Shown: piece after piece, positions 15,334 through 22,688 of the stretch
Numbering within the stretch: the stretch's first letter is position 1
Layout of the letters: every line of letters begins with the position of its first letter
DNA from: JBGPHT01 sp041484525
GTDB taxonomy: Bacteria > Acidobacteriota > Terriglobia > Bryobacterales > Bryobacteraceae
Direction: 5' to 3'
DNA length: 34,489 bases
Assembly (NCBI GenBank): GCA_041484525.1
Contig: JBGPHT010000078.1
Location: forward strand, 1-34,489
Program-made: the position numbers and the translations under genes
The notes under the pieces: model-generated
Seen by the model: the letters and a program-made list of their open reading frames with translations, nothing else
What the model was told of the DNA's origin: nothing
The model's database searches: none

Positions 15334-15363
15334 GCCGGCAAAAACCGGCCGAGGTCGCCGGCG

Positions 15364-15984
15364 TTACCCCTTCAAGGCCACCGGAGCCAGGTCGCGGCTC
15401 GAGATCACGCGGTCGATCATCCCGTATTCGACGGCCTGGTCGGGTTCGAGAATATAGTCGCGATCGACGTCCTTGGCGACGCGCTCCACAGTCTGTCCCG
15501 TGGCGTCCGCCAGCATCTTGTTCAGGATTTCGCGCATCCGCAGGATCTCGCGGGCGTAGATGTCGATATCGGCCGCCTGTCCAGCCAGACCCTGCATGCT
15601 GGGCTGGTGGATCATGATGCGGGAATTCGGCAGGCTGAACCGCTTCCCCTTGGTCCCCTTGGCGAGCAGCACCGCCGCCATCGAGGCCGCCTGGCCCACG
15701 CAGATGGTGACGATATCGGGCCGGATGAAGGCCATCGTGTCCAGAATCGCGAGGCCGGCAGTGATCGAGCCGCCGGGCGAGTTGATGTAAATGGAAATGT
15801 CCTTCTCCGGGTCTTCAGCTTCGAGGAACAGGAGCTGGGCAATGATCATGTTGGCCACCTGGTCATCAATCGGCGTGCCCAGGAAAATGATGTTCTCTTT
15901 CAACAGCCGCGAATAGATGTCGTACGCGCGTTCGCCACGGGAAGTCTGTTCGACCACCATGGGGACAAGGACTGAGTGTCCCAT
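15364..15984 (-). CDS. clpP: ATP-dependent Clp protease proteolytic subunit
   Basis: The 206-residue product is the serine peptidase ring of the Clp protease. The catalytic triad is Ser in GQAASMAAV, His in RIMIHQPS and Asp in DVDRDYIL. Family signatures include LLKENIIFLGTPIDD and ISIYINSPGGSI. A strong Shine-Dalgarno (GGAGG, 4 nt before the ATG) supports the start at 15984. Unlike the common tig-clpP-clpX order, no clpX or trigger-factor gene is adjacent; it sits between a glycosyltransferase and an Rrf2 regulator. It could be one of several ClpP paralogues. Confidence 0.96.
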   Translation of the reverse strand: MGHSVLVPMVVEQTSRGERAYDIYSRLLKENIIFLGTPIDDQVANMIIAQLLFLEAEDPEKDISIYINSPGGSITAGLAILDTMAFIRPDIVTICVGQAASMAAVLLAKGTKGKRFSLPNSRIMIHQPSMQGLAGQAADIDIYAREILRMREILNKMLADATGQTVERVAKDVDRDYILEPDQAVEYGMIDRVISSRDLAPVALKG

Positions 15985-16011
15985 CTTGCCTCCGGAATTC
16001 AGAATGATGAG

Positions 16012-16488
16012 CTAAGCCCGTTTGGCGGTGACCGCGCGCTTGGACTTCCGGGACTTCGTCATCGCCAGAGACTTCTTTTTCGTCTCCAGCGCCTTGGCCA
16101 AGTCTGCGATCGTATTCCGCCCCAGATAATCCATGATACGCGAACGGAGGGTGATCCAGCTATCGTGCATGGAACACGGCATATCGTCGGAGCACTCGGA
16201 GAGTCCGCTGGCGCACTGTTGATAGGGCGCCAAGCCGTCCAATGCCTCGACGATATCGAGCAGCCGGATCTCGGAGGGATCGACCCGTAGCGCGAACCCA
16301 CCGGTGGGACCCTTGCTCGAACGAAGCAGGCCCTTGCGCGCAAGCTGCTGCAGGATCTTCGCCAGGAAATGAGCGGGAATATCTTCCTGCTCTGCGATGT
16401 TCTTCACCATCGCGTATTTGCCATCAGGCACCTGAGCCAAGTGCACGAATGCTCGGATCGCGTATTCGGCCGAACGAGAGTAAATCAT
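16012..16488 (-). CDS. Rrf2-family regulator with IscR-like cysteine ligands
   Basis: The 158-residue protein has the Rrf2 winged-helix N-terminus (MIYSRSAEYAIRAFVHLAQ; recognition region LAKILQQLARKGLLRSSKG; wing PTGGF). C92, C99 and C105, followed by H108, lie where E. coli IscR has C92, C98, C104 and H107, so a [2Fe-2S] cluster is likely, with one extra residue between the first two Cys. A Lys/Arg-rich tail (about 137-158) is unusual. It is probably an Fe-S, redox or NO sensor. No isc, suf or cysteine-synthesis operon is adjacent. A perfect palindrome lies 22-39 bp upstream of the start, suggesting autoregulation. GGGGGA before the ATG at 16488 serves as ribosome-binding site. Confidence 0.88.
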   Translation of the reverse strand: MIYSRSAEYAIRAFVHLAQVPDGKYAMVKNIAEQEDIPAHFLAKILQQLARKGLLRSSKGPTGGFALRVDPSEIRLLDIVEALDGLAPYQQCASGLSECSDDMPCSMHDSWITLRSRIMDYLGRNTIADLAKALETKKKSLAMTKSRKSKRAVTAKRA

Positions 16489-16509
16489 CTCAGATCCCCC
16501 GGGTAAAAT

Positions 16510-16527
16510 CGGAGTAAGGCTACTCCG
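16510..16527. promoter_or_regulatory. Palindromic operator upstream of the Rrf2 gene
   Basis: CGGAGTA (16510-16516), AGGC and TACTCCG (16521-16527) form a perfect 7-bp inverted repeat 22-39 nt before the Rrf2 start. Rrf2 regulators are dimers that bind such dyads and often control themselves. The assignment to this regulator is inferred from proximity. Confidence 0.55.
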
Positions 16528-16671
16528 TTATCTTAAAATGTTCCGAACCCTCAAGCAAGACAATTGTTTTCTGCGGTATTCCATTTGCATCAGGATCGGG
16601 TCCGAAACTGCCTTGAATCAAGTGACGCACCGGCGGGCCCATCGGATACATCATAGAAACAGGAGGCTTTC

Positions 16672-17358
16672 ATGCTACGTTGCGCCGCAGTAACAGTACT
16701 CACGGCGGTATTCGCCGCCGCACAGCCGCCGCCCGGGCCGCCCTCGGTACGGACTACTGCCGAAGTGATAGTTTCGGCGAAGCCTGACCAGGCAAAAATC
16801 GATATTGGTGTCGTCACGCAGGCTCAGACCGCACAGTCTGCCGCCTCGCAGAATGCCGCCCAACTGCAGACTGTGATGGACCGCCTACGCTCCGCCCTAG
16901 GCGGCAAGGGCGACGTTCGTACTGTTAATTACGCTTTGAATCCGAACTACCAATACCCGCGCGACGGAGGTAAACCCACTATTACCGGATACAGTGCGGT
17001 GAATTCCGTGCAGGTGACGATCGACGACCTGAGCGTGGTGGGGAAGGCGATCGATGCCGCGACGCAGGGTGGAGCCAACGAAATCCAGCGGCTGCAATTC
17101 ACGTTGAAGGACGAACGCGCCGCGCGCGCCCAGGCGCTGCGCCAGGCAGCGATGGACGCCCGCGCCAGTGCCGAAGCCATGGCGGGCGCGCTGGGAATGA
17201 AACTCGGCCGCGTGCTGCTGCTTGAGCAAGGAGCGATCGAGGCTCCTCCGATCCGCCCCATGATGGCCCGGACGGCCGCCGTGGGAGTGCCGACGCCGAT
17301 CGAGTCCGGCCAGATCGAAGTGCGCGCCAGCGTGACGCTGACGATTGCGATCGAGTGA
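16672..17358 (+). CDS. SIMPL-domain (DUF541) exported protein
   Basis: The 228-residue product has a signal peptide (MLRCAAVTVLTAVFAAAQ) and a SIMPL/DUF541 fold. Recognisable elements are VRTTAEVIVSAKPDQAKIDI at the N-terminus, a central GYSAVNSVQVTIDDL strand pair, the alpha-helical DERAARAQALRQAAMDAR and the C-terminal strand IEVRASVTLTIAIE. Proteins of this family are periplasmic or envelope-associated; the molecular role is undefined (linked to oxidative stress in E. coli YggE). AGGAGG lies 5 nt before the ATG at 16672, so the start is secure. It is divergent from the Rrf2 gene, separated by 183 bp that hold its operator. It converges on the VWA gene, with 14 bp between the stops. Confidence 0.87.
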   Translation: MLRCAAVTVLTAVFAAAQPPPGPPSVRTTAEVIVSAKPDQAKIDIGVVTQAQTAQSAASQNAAQLQTVMDRLRSALGGKGDVRTVNYALNPNYQYPRDGGKPTITGYSAVNSVQVTIDDLSVVGKAIDAATQGGANEIQRLQFTLKDERAARAQALRQAAMDARASAEAMAGALGMKLGRVLLLEQGAIEAPPIRPMMARTAAVGVPTPIESGQIEVRASVTLTIAIE

Positions 17359-17372
17359 GCCATCCCCGAATT

Positions 17373-19490
17373 CTATTGCGCGCCGCCGATTTCGAAGTCC
17401 ATGGATTGCGCGGCCACGCGGAACTTCTCTTTCGCCAGTTTGTCGGTGACGATCACCTGCAGCACGTAATCCCCGGGCGCAATCTTCTCGCCGAGTCTCA
17501 TGCTGCCCGTACCCACCAGGCGCTTCGGATCAGGCTGGCCGGCCACGTTGAAGGCGGCGGGCTTGCCCAGGTAGACCTGCTTGCCATCGAGGAAAAGGCG
17601 GGTCTGCACCTGAAGCGCAGGATGGTTCTGCGGATCGGGCTGCGCATTCAACACCTGATAGACGTAGGCGATGGCGGTCCCGGGTTGGAAGATGCGCACG
17701 GCGGGCGTGGCGTTCGGGTCCTGATCCTGCACCTGGCCTTCCGCCTGGTCGTCCGCCACCGGCTTCGACAACTCGCCGGGCGCCTTCGCGATCACGATCG
17801 AGGAGAGCGTCAGCCGGCCTTTGGACACATCCGGCACCTCGACGAATTGCGTCGCCGAGCCCACCTCTCCCGAAGCGCTGTCGCGCAGCGCGATCCGCAT
17901 CTGGTAGCCGCCCGGTTTCTTCACCGCGTGATGGATGCGGTAGACGAGGCCGCCGTGCAGCATCTCCTGGTACCCCTTGTCCTTGGCCCGGATGGTGAAG
18001 GTGCGGCCGGTGGAATCGATCGCCTGGCCGTTGTCGCCGAAGGTAACGGCCACCACGTCCAGGCTGGCCTTGTGCCAGCCATCGGGCTCGTCGCTGAACT
18101 TGAGGTCCTTGGCGTCGATGAAGAGCATGGCTTTCACGAACGAGCCCAGCTTGGCCCCATTGCTGAACAGCGTCGTCAGGCGCACGTGGATGGCGCCCGA
18201 GTTGAACGGCGCGCTCAGCGCATGCAGCAGTTGGTCGCGCGGCGTGCGCGGCGTGGGACGGGCTTCGCGGTCGGAGGTGCCGAGGAAGCCCGAGCGGGAG
18301 CGCACCTGCAGGCCGGGCCGCTTCACGCGGACGCGCACCGAATGGAACTTGGGCTCGCCGGTCTTGGCGTCGAAGGTGTTGGCCTGGGGATGGTAGCCGA
18401 TCAGGTAGTAGCCGGCGCCGTCTTCGAGCACCTGGTGCAGCGCGGCCCCGACATCGTTCTGGTTGCGCAGGAAGAGTCCGCCGGTGTCTTTTGCCAGTAC
18501 GGCCATGCCGTCCTGAGACTCGAACTCCTGCTGCGAGCGCTGCTGCGGCACGGCTCCGACCTGCTGCGGCGTCATGCCGCGCGTGTTGTCGGCGGCGGTG
18601 AGAGAGTGCGTTTGCAGACCGCGCGGATCGATGCTGTAGATCACGACGGAAGCGCGGTTGGCCGCGTCGGTGAGGACGCGGACGGCGTCGATGGTGCGGC
18701 CGGTCGATCCATCCGCGTGGAAAAGCCGCAGGTTCTCGCTGAACAAGACCACCGATTTCCGGCCGGGCAATTCGCGCAGGCCGTCGATAATGTAGCGGAT
18801 CGCACCCAGCGTTCCTACCGAGATCATCTCCTTGCGCTCTTCCTCGGCGGCGGCGAGCCCCGCGTTGGCGTCTTCGCCGAGATCGGGCTCGGAGCCGAGT
18901 GCCTCGAAGCTGCTGATGCCCACTCGTCCGTAGGAATTGAACTTCACGCGTTCGATGGCGGCGTAGAGCATGCGCTTGTCGGAGGTGAACGTCTGCAGCG
19001 CGCCCATGCCGGCGCCGGTGCGCACGATGGCCACCAGGTCGCCCGGCTGCATTTCCTTATCCACGAATTTCTTCAAGGCGTCGTGCACATAGGCGATGCT
19101 GGCGAACGCCAGGCCGAGATCGTCCACCACCAGGGCCACCGTGCGGCGTACCTCGGAGGGCTTCAACGCCATGGGCGGCGGTGGCGGCGCGGGCAATGCG
19201 CCCTTGGCACGCGGCGCCGGCTTGACGGCCGTGGCGCGCGCCACACCCGCCGCCAGGTTGATATACGAGAAATTGGTGATCGCCTGCGCCTTGCCGTCCT
19301 GCAGGATTTCGAAATCCTGGGCACCGAGGCCGGTGACGGCGTTGCCCTTGGAATCCGTGACCACGGCATCCACCTGGACCAGGTTGACGTTGATCCGGAT
19401 GACGGTGTCGGGCGGCTGGGACTGCGGCGCAGTTGGATCCTGCGCCAGCGCGATCGCGAGCGCGAGGCATGCCGGGACGATGCGCTTCAT
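17373..19490 (-). CDS. VWA-domain exported protein, acidobacterial TIGR03436 type
   Basis: From the ATG at 19490 the product has 705 residues. It has a signal peptide (MKRIVPACLALAIALAQ), the typical N-terminal strand IRINVNLVQVDAVVTDSKGN and EILQDGKAQAITNF. A von Willebrand A-like domain follows, from VALVVDDLGLAFASI to VVIYSIDPRGLQT. The C-terminal half is beta-rich (GYYLIGYHPQ, then VRVRVKRPGLQVRSRSGFLG). This is the VWFA-related acidobacterial domain family, expanded in Solibacter; function unknown, presumably extracytoplasmic binding. The metal-site motif is DDLGL rather than a canonical DxSxS, so metal binding is doubtful. I chose 19490 over a longer in-frame start because it gives a signal peptide and has TACACT 9 nt upstream. 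It is divergent from a methyltransferase gene across only 22 bp. Confidence 0.88.
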   Translation of the reverse strand: MKRIVPACLALAIALAQDPTAPQSQPPDTVIRINVNLVQVDAVVTDSKGNAVTGLGAQDFEILQDGKAQAITNFSYINLAAGVARATAVKPAPRAKGALPAPPPPPMALKPSEVRRTVALVVDDLGLAFASIAYVHDALKKFVDKEMQPGDLVAIVRTGAGMGALQTFTSDKRMLYAAIERVKFNSYGRVGISSFEALGSEPDLGEDANAGLAAAEEERKEMISVGTLGAIRYIIDGLRELPGRKSVVLFSENLRLFHADGSTGRTIDAVRVLTDAANRASVVIYSIDPRGLQTHSLTAADNTRGMTPQQVGAVPQQRSQQEFESQDGMAVLAKDTGGLFLRNQNDVGAALHQVLEDGAGYYLIGYHPQANTFDAKTGEPKFHSVRVRVKRPGLQVRSRSGFLGTSDREARPTPRTPRDQLLHALSAPFNSGAIHVRLTTLFSNGAKLGSFVKAMLFIDAKDLKFSDEPDGWHKASLDVVAVTFGDNGQAIDSTGRTFTIRAKDKGYQEMLHGGLVYRIHHAVKKPGGYQMRIALRDSASGEVGSATQFVEVPDVSKGRLTLSSIVIAKAPGELSKPVADDQAEGQVQDQDPNATPAVRIFQPGTAIAYVYQVLNAQPDPQNHPALQVQTRLFLDGKQVYLGKPAAFNVAGQPDPKRLVGTGSMRLGEKIAPGDYVLQVIVTDKLAKEKFRVAAQSMDFEIGGAQ

Positions 19491-19498
19491 CGTGATTT

Positions 19499-19505
19499 TA
19501 GTGTA
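19499..19505. promoter_or_regulatory. Overlapping divergent -10 elements
   Basis: TAGTGT (19499-19504, plus) and TACACT (19505-19500, minus) overlap almost completely. They lie 8 nt before the plus-strand GTG at 19513 and 9 nt before the minus-strand ATG at 19490. The sequence is nearly symmetrical, so one site may start both transcripts. Confidence 0.4.
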
Positions 19506-19512
19506 ACCTCTG

Positions 19513-20307
19513 GTGGTGCTGGACCTCATTTCCCACCTCTCTGCCGGGGCTAGAGTGCTGGACCTCGCAGCGAGGACGGGGAGTTTTGCTTGCGATCGGG
19601 AAGACATCTGCATCGTGCGGCTCGACCTGGAGGTGCCCGAACCGCGCCTGCGCCGCAGGGGATTCTACGTGGGAGCCGACGCAGCCCACATTCCCCTGGC
19701 ATCTCACTCCTTCGATCTGGTGATCAGCAACCATAGCCTGGAGCATTTTACGGAACTGGAGCCGGCGGTTCGCGAAGTGGGCCGCATCTTGAAACCCGGC
19801 GGCGCGCTCTATGTCGCGGTTCCCGACGCCGGCACCGTCACCGATTGGATCTACCGATGGATTGCGAAGGGCGGTGGGCATGTGAATCCGTTTCGCTCGC
19901 CTGAAGAAGTAGTCGCATTGATCGAGCGGCTGACCGGATTGGAACATCGTGGCACCAAGGTCCTGTATAGCGGGCTGTCGTTTTTGAACGCGCACAACGT
20001 CAAGGGCTGGGGTCCGAAAAAGTCTCTGCTGTTTGCGGGCGGAAACGAAATATTTCTGGCGGTTTTCATGTGGACGCTGCGGCGTATCGACCGGAGCTTC
20101 GGAACCAGGCTGAGTCAGTACGGGTGGGCGTTCTATTTCGGCAGCGCCGAACCGGAGAATCTCGAGGCTTGGTCGAACGTGTGCGTGAGGTGCGGTTCCG
20201 GACACTCGGAAGACTATCTGCGGCATCTGGGGATTGTGCGTCGGAAGTTCGGGTTCTTCGAGAGTTACCGCTGCCCGAATTGCGGCGCATGGAATCTGCT
20301 GGCATAG
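19513..20307 (+). CDS. Class I SAM-dependent methyltransferase with C-terminal zinc-ribbon-like motif
   Basis: The 264-residue product has a Methyltransf_11-type core. Motif I is ARVLDLAARTGSF (degenerate: the usual first Gly is Ala). The core continues with ADAAHIPLASHSFDLVISNH, then SLEHF, and the motif III region GRILKPGGALYVAVPD. The last ~40 residues contain CVRC and CPNC about 36 residues apart, a likely zinc knuckle. The substrate is unknown; small sugars, lipids or cell-wall precursors are typical for this type. The start is GTG at 19513 (a second GTG follows directly). It is divergent from the VWA gene with a 22-bp gap. The stop is followed by a 388-bp stretch without a clear gene. 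Confidence 0.78.
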   Translation: MVLDLISHLSAGARVLDLAARTGSFACDREDICIVRLDLEVPEPRLRRRGFYVGADAAHIPLASHSFDLVISNHSLEHFTELEPAVREVGRILKPGGALYVAVPDAGTVTDWIYRWIAKGGGHVNPFRSPEEVVALIERLTGLEHRGTKVLYSGLSFLNAHNVKGWGPKKSLLFAGGNEIFLAVFMWTLRRIDRSFGTRLSQYGWAFYFGSAEPENLEAWSNVCVRCGSGHSEDYLRHLGIVRRKFGFFESYRCPNCGAWNLLA

Positions 20308-20695
20308 CCGCACATCTCGCTGGAGACATCTGTTTTGCGGACAAGCCAGACAACGGCCCGTTGCCGCTACCTGGCTCGGCATTTCTTGGCGCTCTGCGCG
20401 GGCCGCTGCACAGTCGATTTTCGGAGAAGCTGCACGTTGACAGGCAGACGACTCCATCGGGCCGGGCCGGCTACGGCGGTCTACACGGACTTGTTCTTTC
20501 CCGGCGCCAAGTGAACTGCGTCTTTTCGCGCTACTGGGTCTTGAGCCCAGCCCGGCAGCGACCACCAAACCAGCAGTACCAGTGTTTTCTTCATTTGCTT
20601 TTGGCTCTCAGGATGCAGGTAGTAGGCCGAGGTGACTGCGCGCGTCGCCTTTTCGCGTCGCCTGCATCTTTGGGGAAGCAGGAAGGGCAAAGATC
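20308..20695. other. Intergenic stretch with a possible truncated exported ORF
   Basis: No intact gene is recognised. On the minus strand a 37-codon reading frame (20481-20594) begins with a good signal peptide (MKKTLVLLVWWSLPGWAQ) and stops after 19 more residues. It looks like the 5' end of a gene whose remainder is lost. Next to the OsmC gene, an inverted repeat GATGCAGG/CCTGCATC (20612-20668) encloses a direct repeat of CGCGTCGCC (20641-20649 and 20654-20662). Confidence 0.4.
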
Positions 20696-21103
20696 ATGGA
20701 ACTAGAGGCTCAATATCTCGGAAATTCGAAGTTCGAAGTCGCCGCCCGAGGTCATCACGTGATTTGCGACCAGCCGATTGACAACGGCGGGTCCGACGAG
20801 GGCATGTCGCCGCCGGAGTTCTTGTTGGCGTCGCTAGCGACGTGCGCAGCCTACTATGCGTCTCAATACTTGAAAACGCGAAAACTGCACGCCGAAGACT
20901 TGAAGGTGAAGGTCAGCGCGGAAAAGGCAGTGCAGCCGGCCCGTTTGGCGTCGTTCCAGATCGAGGTCACGGCACCCGGTCTGGATGAGCGTCACCAAGC
21001 CGGTATTCTCCGAGCCGTAAAATCCTGTCTGGTTCACAACACGCTCCTGGGAGCGCCGAGTATTGAAGTCTCGGTCAATGCCGCGGTACTCGCACAAGTC
21101 TAG
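20696..21103 (+). CDS. OsmC-family protein
   Basis: This 135-residue protein has the OsmC/Ohr fold with the two redox cysteines C50 (ASLATCAAYYA) and C111 (AVKSCLVHNTLLG). Such proteins reduce organic hydroperoxides with thiol partners in the cytoplasm. The motif DEGMSPPEFLLASLATC is typical of YhfA-like OsmC relatives, which may differ in substrate from Ohr. AAGGGCAAAGATC precedes the ATG at 20696. It stands alone, and its 5' region holds short direct and inverted repeats. Confidence 0.9.
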   Translation: MELEAQYLGNSKFEVAARGHHVICDQPIDNGGSDEGMSPPEFLLASLATCAAYYASQYLKTRKLHAEDLKVKVSAEKAVQPARLASFQIEVTAPGLDERHQAGILRAVKSCLVHNTLLGAPSIEVSVNAAVLAQV

Positions 21104-21258
21104 TGCAAGTCCGGGCCCGCTACGATCGGAGGCGGTACTTCGCCTTGGAACGGAAAGCCGAAGTTGAACGTGCTCCCGAACGCACGCACCCGCGTCAACA
21201 CTCCCTGGGTCCACGCCCTGCTGTTCCCGCACAGAGCCGCGACCAGCGGTTGGTGACA

Positions 21259-22374
21259 CTACAATGCGGCCGCCAGAATCGCGGCTAATTCCTCCGTTGT
21301 CAGATCAATGGCATTGCCCTTCATGCTGCTGGCCTTTGCAGCTTTGGCAACCACGTCGGGGATATCGCCTTCGGTCACACCGTACGTGCGTAGCGGCGGA
21401 ATCTCCAGGCGGCGGACGAGATCCGCGATCCACCGGACGCCATCCTCGGCAGTCGCCTGCGCGTTTCCCGTTACCAGCCTGGCCACTTCCTCATACCTCA
21501 CCACGGACCCTCGCGAGCGCAGCGCCCGAACATTCACTTCCATCGCGTGCGGGAGCAGCGCCGCACAGATGGCGCCATGAGGGGCACCCCACATCCCGCC
21601 GACCGGCGCCGCGAAACCATGTACTGCTCCCAGGCCGGCATTCGCCAACGCCAGTCCACCGAGCAGGCTGGCATAGGACATGTCGGCGCGTGCCTCCCGG
21701 TCCTGGCCGTTCTCCCAGACGCGCGGCAGCGCGCGGGCGGCGCAGCGGATGCCTTCCACGCAGAAGAGGTCCGTCATGGCGTTGGCGCGCGACGAGACGT
21801 AGGGCTCGATCAACTGTGTCAAAGCGTCGAGACCGGTCGAGGCCGTGACGGCGCGCGGCAGGCTGTAAGTCAGCTCGGGATCGACGACTGCCAGCCGCGG
21901 CAGCATCCAGGCGCTGCGGAGACTGGCTTTGACGCGATGCTCGGGCGAAGCCAGGACGGCGTTGCGAGTAACCTCGGAACCGGTGCCCGCCGTCGTCGGA
22001 ACGGCGATGAAGGGCGCCGAGGGGTGCTTGAGCGGTTGGCCGCGGCCGATCGCTTCCAGGTAATCGAGCGGGTCGCCGGGATTCGTCAGCAGCGCGGCCA
22101 ACGCCTTGCCGGCGTCGATGGCGCTGCCGCCGCCGATCGCGATCACCACGTCGCAGCACTCGGTGCGCGCGTATTCCGCGCCCTGGCGAATCACTTCGAT
22201 GGCCGGCTCGCCGGGGATGGCGAATGACGGGCCGTCCCCCACTGCGGCGCGCGCGCCCGACCGGCCCGTCACCAGCAGCGGGCGCCGGCCCATCGACGCC
22301 GCGGCCGCAGCCACTTCGCGCACCGCGCCCTCCCTGAACAGAATGCGGCCGGCGGTGGCGAAGTCGAAACGCAT
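21259..22374 (-). CDS. Iron-type (group III) alcohol dehydrogenase
   Basis: The 371-residue product has a Rossmann-like NAD(P) domain with VVIAIGGGSAIDAGKALAAL and VPTTAGTGSEVTRNAV, then a helical metal-binding domain. Likely metal ligands lie in STGLDALTQLIE (Asp), AVHGFAAPVGG (His) and APHGAICA (His). It would oxidise an alcohol or reduce an aldehyde or ketone. It resembles maleylacetate-reductase and lactaldehyde-dehydrogenase-like members of the family; the substrate is unknown. It lies 3 bp downstream of the ABM monooxygenase gene, an association seen in other bacteria for this pair. Confidence 0.9.
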   Translation of the reverse strand: MRFDFATAGRILFREGAVREVAAAAASMGRRPLLVTGRSGARAAVGDGPSFAIPGEPAIEVIRQGAEYARTECCDVVIAIGGGSAIDAGKALAALLTNPGDPLDYLEAIGRGQPLKHPSAPFIAVPTTAGTGSEVTRNAVLASPEHRVKASLRSAWMLPRLAVVDPELTYSLPRAVTASTGLDALTQLIEPYVSSRANAMTDLFCVEGIRCAARALPRVWENGQDREARADMSYASLLGGLALANAGLGAVHGFAAPVGGMWGAPHGAICAALLPHAMEVNVRALRSRGSVVRYEEVARLVTGNAQATAEDGVRWIADLVRRLEIPPLRTYGVTEGDIPDVVAKAAKASSMKGNAIDLTTEELAAILAAAL

Positions 22375-22377
22375 CGC

Positions 22378-22683
22378 CTACCAGCCCTGGTCGGCGGGGT
22401 AGATATTGGTGAATAGCTGGCGCGTGCGCGGCTCAGCAAAGTGGTCCGCGACCTTCGACACCCAGGCATTATAGTGTGCGGTCTCCTTGTGCGCGGCCAT
22501 CGCGGCGGCATCGCGGTAGACTTCGAGCAGCATGAACCGGGTCGGGTCGTCGGCCTGCTGGATGAAGTCGAAGCGCGTGATGCCAGGTTCCTGGACGCTG
22601 TTGCGCGCGTTCTCGATGGTGGCCTCCTGAAAGGCCTCAACGTGCTCCGGCTTGATGTGAATATAGACGTGAAGGATGAGCAT
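22378..22683 (-). CDS. Antibiotic-biosynthesis-monooxygenase-fold (ABM/LsrG-like) protein
   Basis: This 101-residue protein has a dimeric alpha+beta ferredoxin-like ABM fold. Key stretches are LHVYIHIKPEHVEAFQEAT, NSVQEPGITRFDFIQ, FMLLEVYRDAAAMAAHKETA and HYNAWVSKVADHF. Relatives include LsrG and small quinol monooxygenases. A catalytic role for this copy is inferred, not shown. It sits in a tight minus-strand run: glycosyltransferase, then ABM (5-bp gap), then alcohol dehydrogenase (3-bp gap). It probably works with the dehydrogenase. Confidence 0.87.
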   Translation of the reverse strand: MLILHVYIHIKPEHVEAFQEATIENARNSVQEPGITRFDFIQQADDPTRFMLLEVYRDAAAMAAHKETAHYNAWVSKVADHFAEPRTRQLFTNIYPADQGW

Positions 22684-22688
22684 GTTTT

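Noticed and set aside
17355..19553. Very long open frame on the plus strand opposite the VWA gene
   Set aside because: The minus-strand product has a signal peptide and recognisable family motifs. The antisense frame is His/Arg/Gly/Leu-rich and unlike any family, as expected from third-position GC bias.
20070..20705. Plus-strand frame overlapping the methyltransferase end and the following gap
   Set aside because: Its first third is a shadow of the methyltransferase, and the rest has no recognisable features.
21100..21240. Minus-strand frame between OsmC and the alcohol dehydrogenase, ending FGFPFQGEVPPPIVAGPD
   Set aside because: It looks protein-like but is under 50 codons, has no start or known match, and ends in the OsmC stop region. 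Not enough to call a pseudogene.
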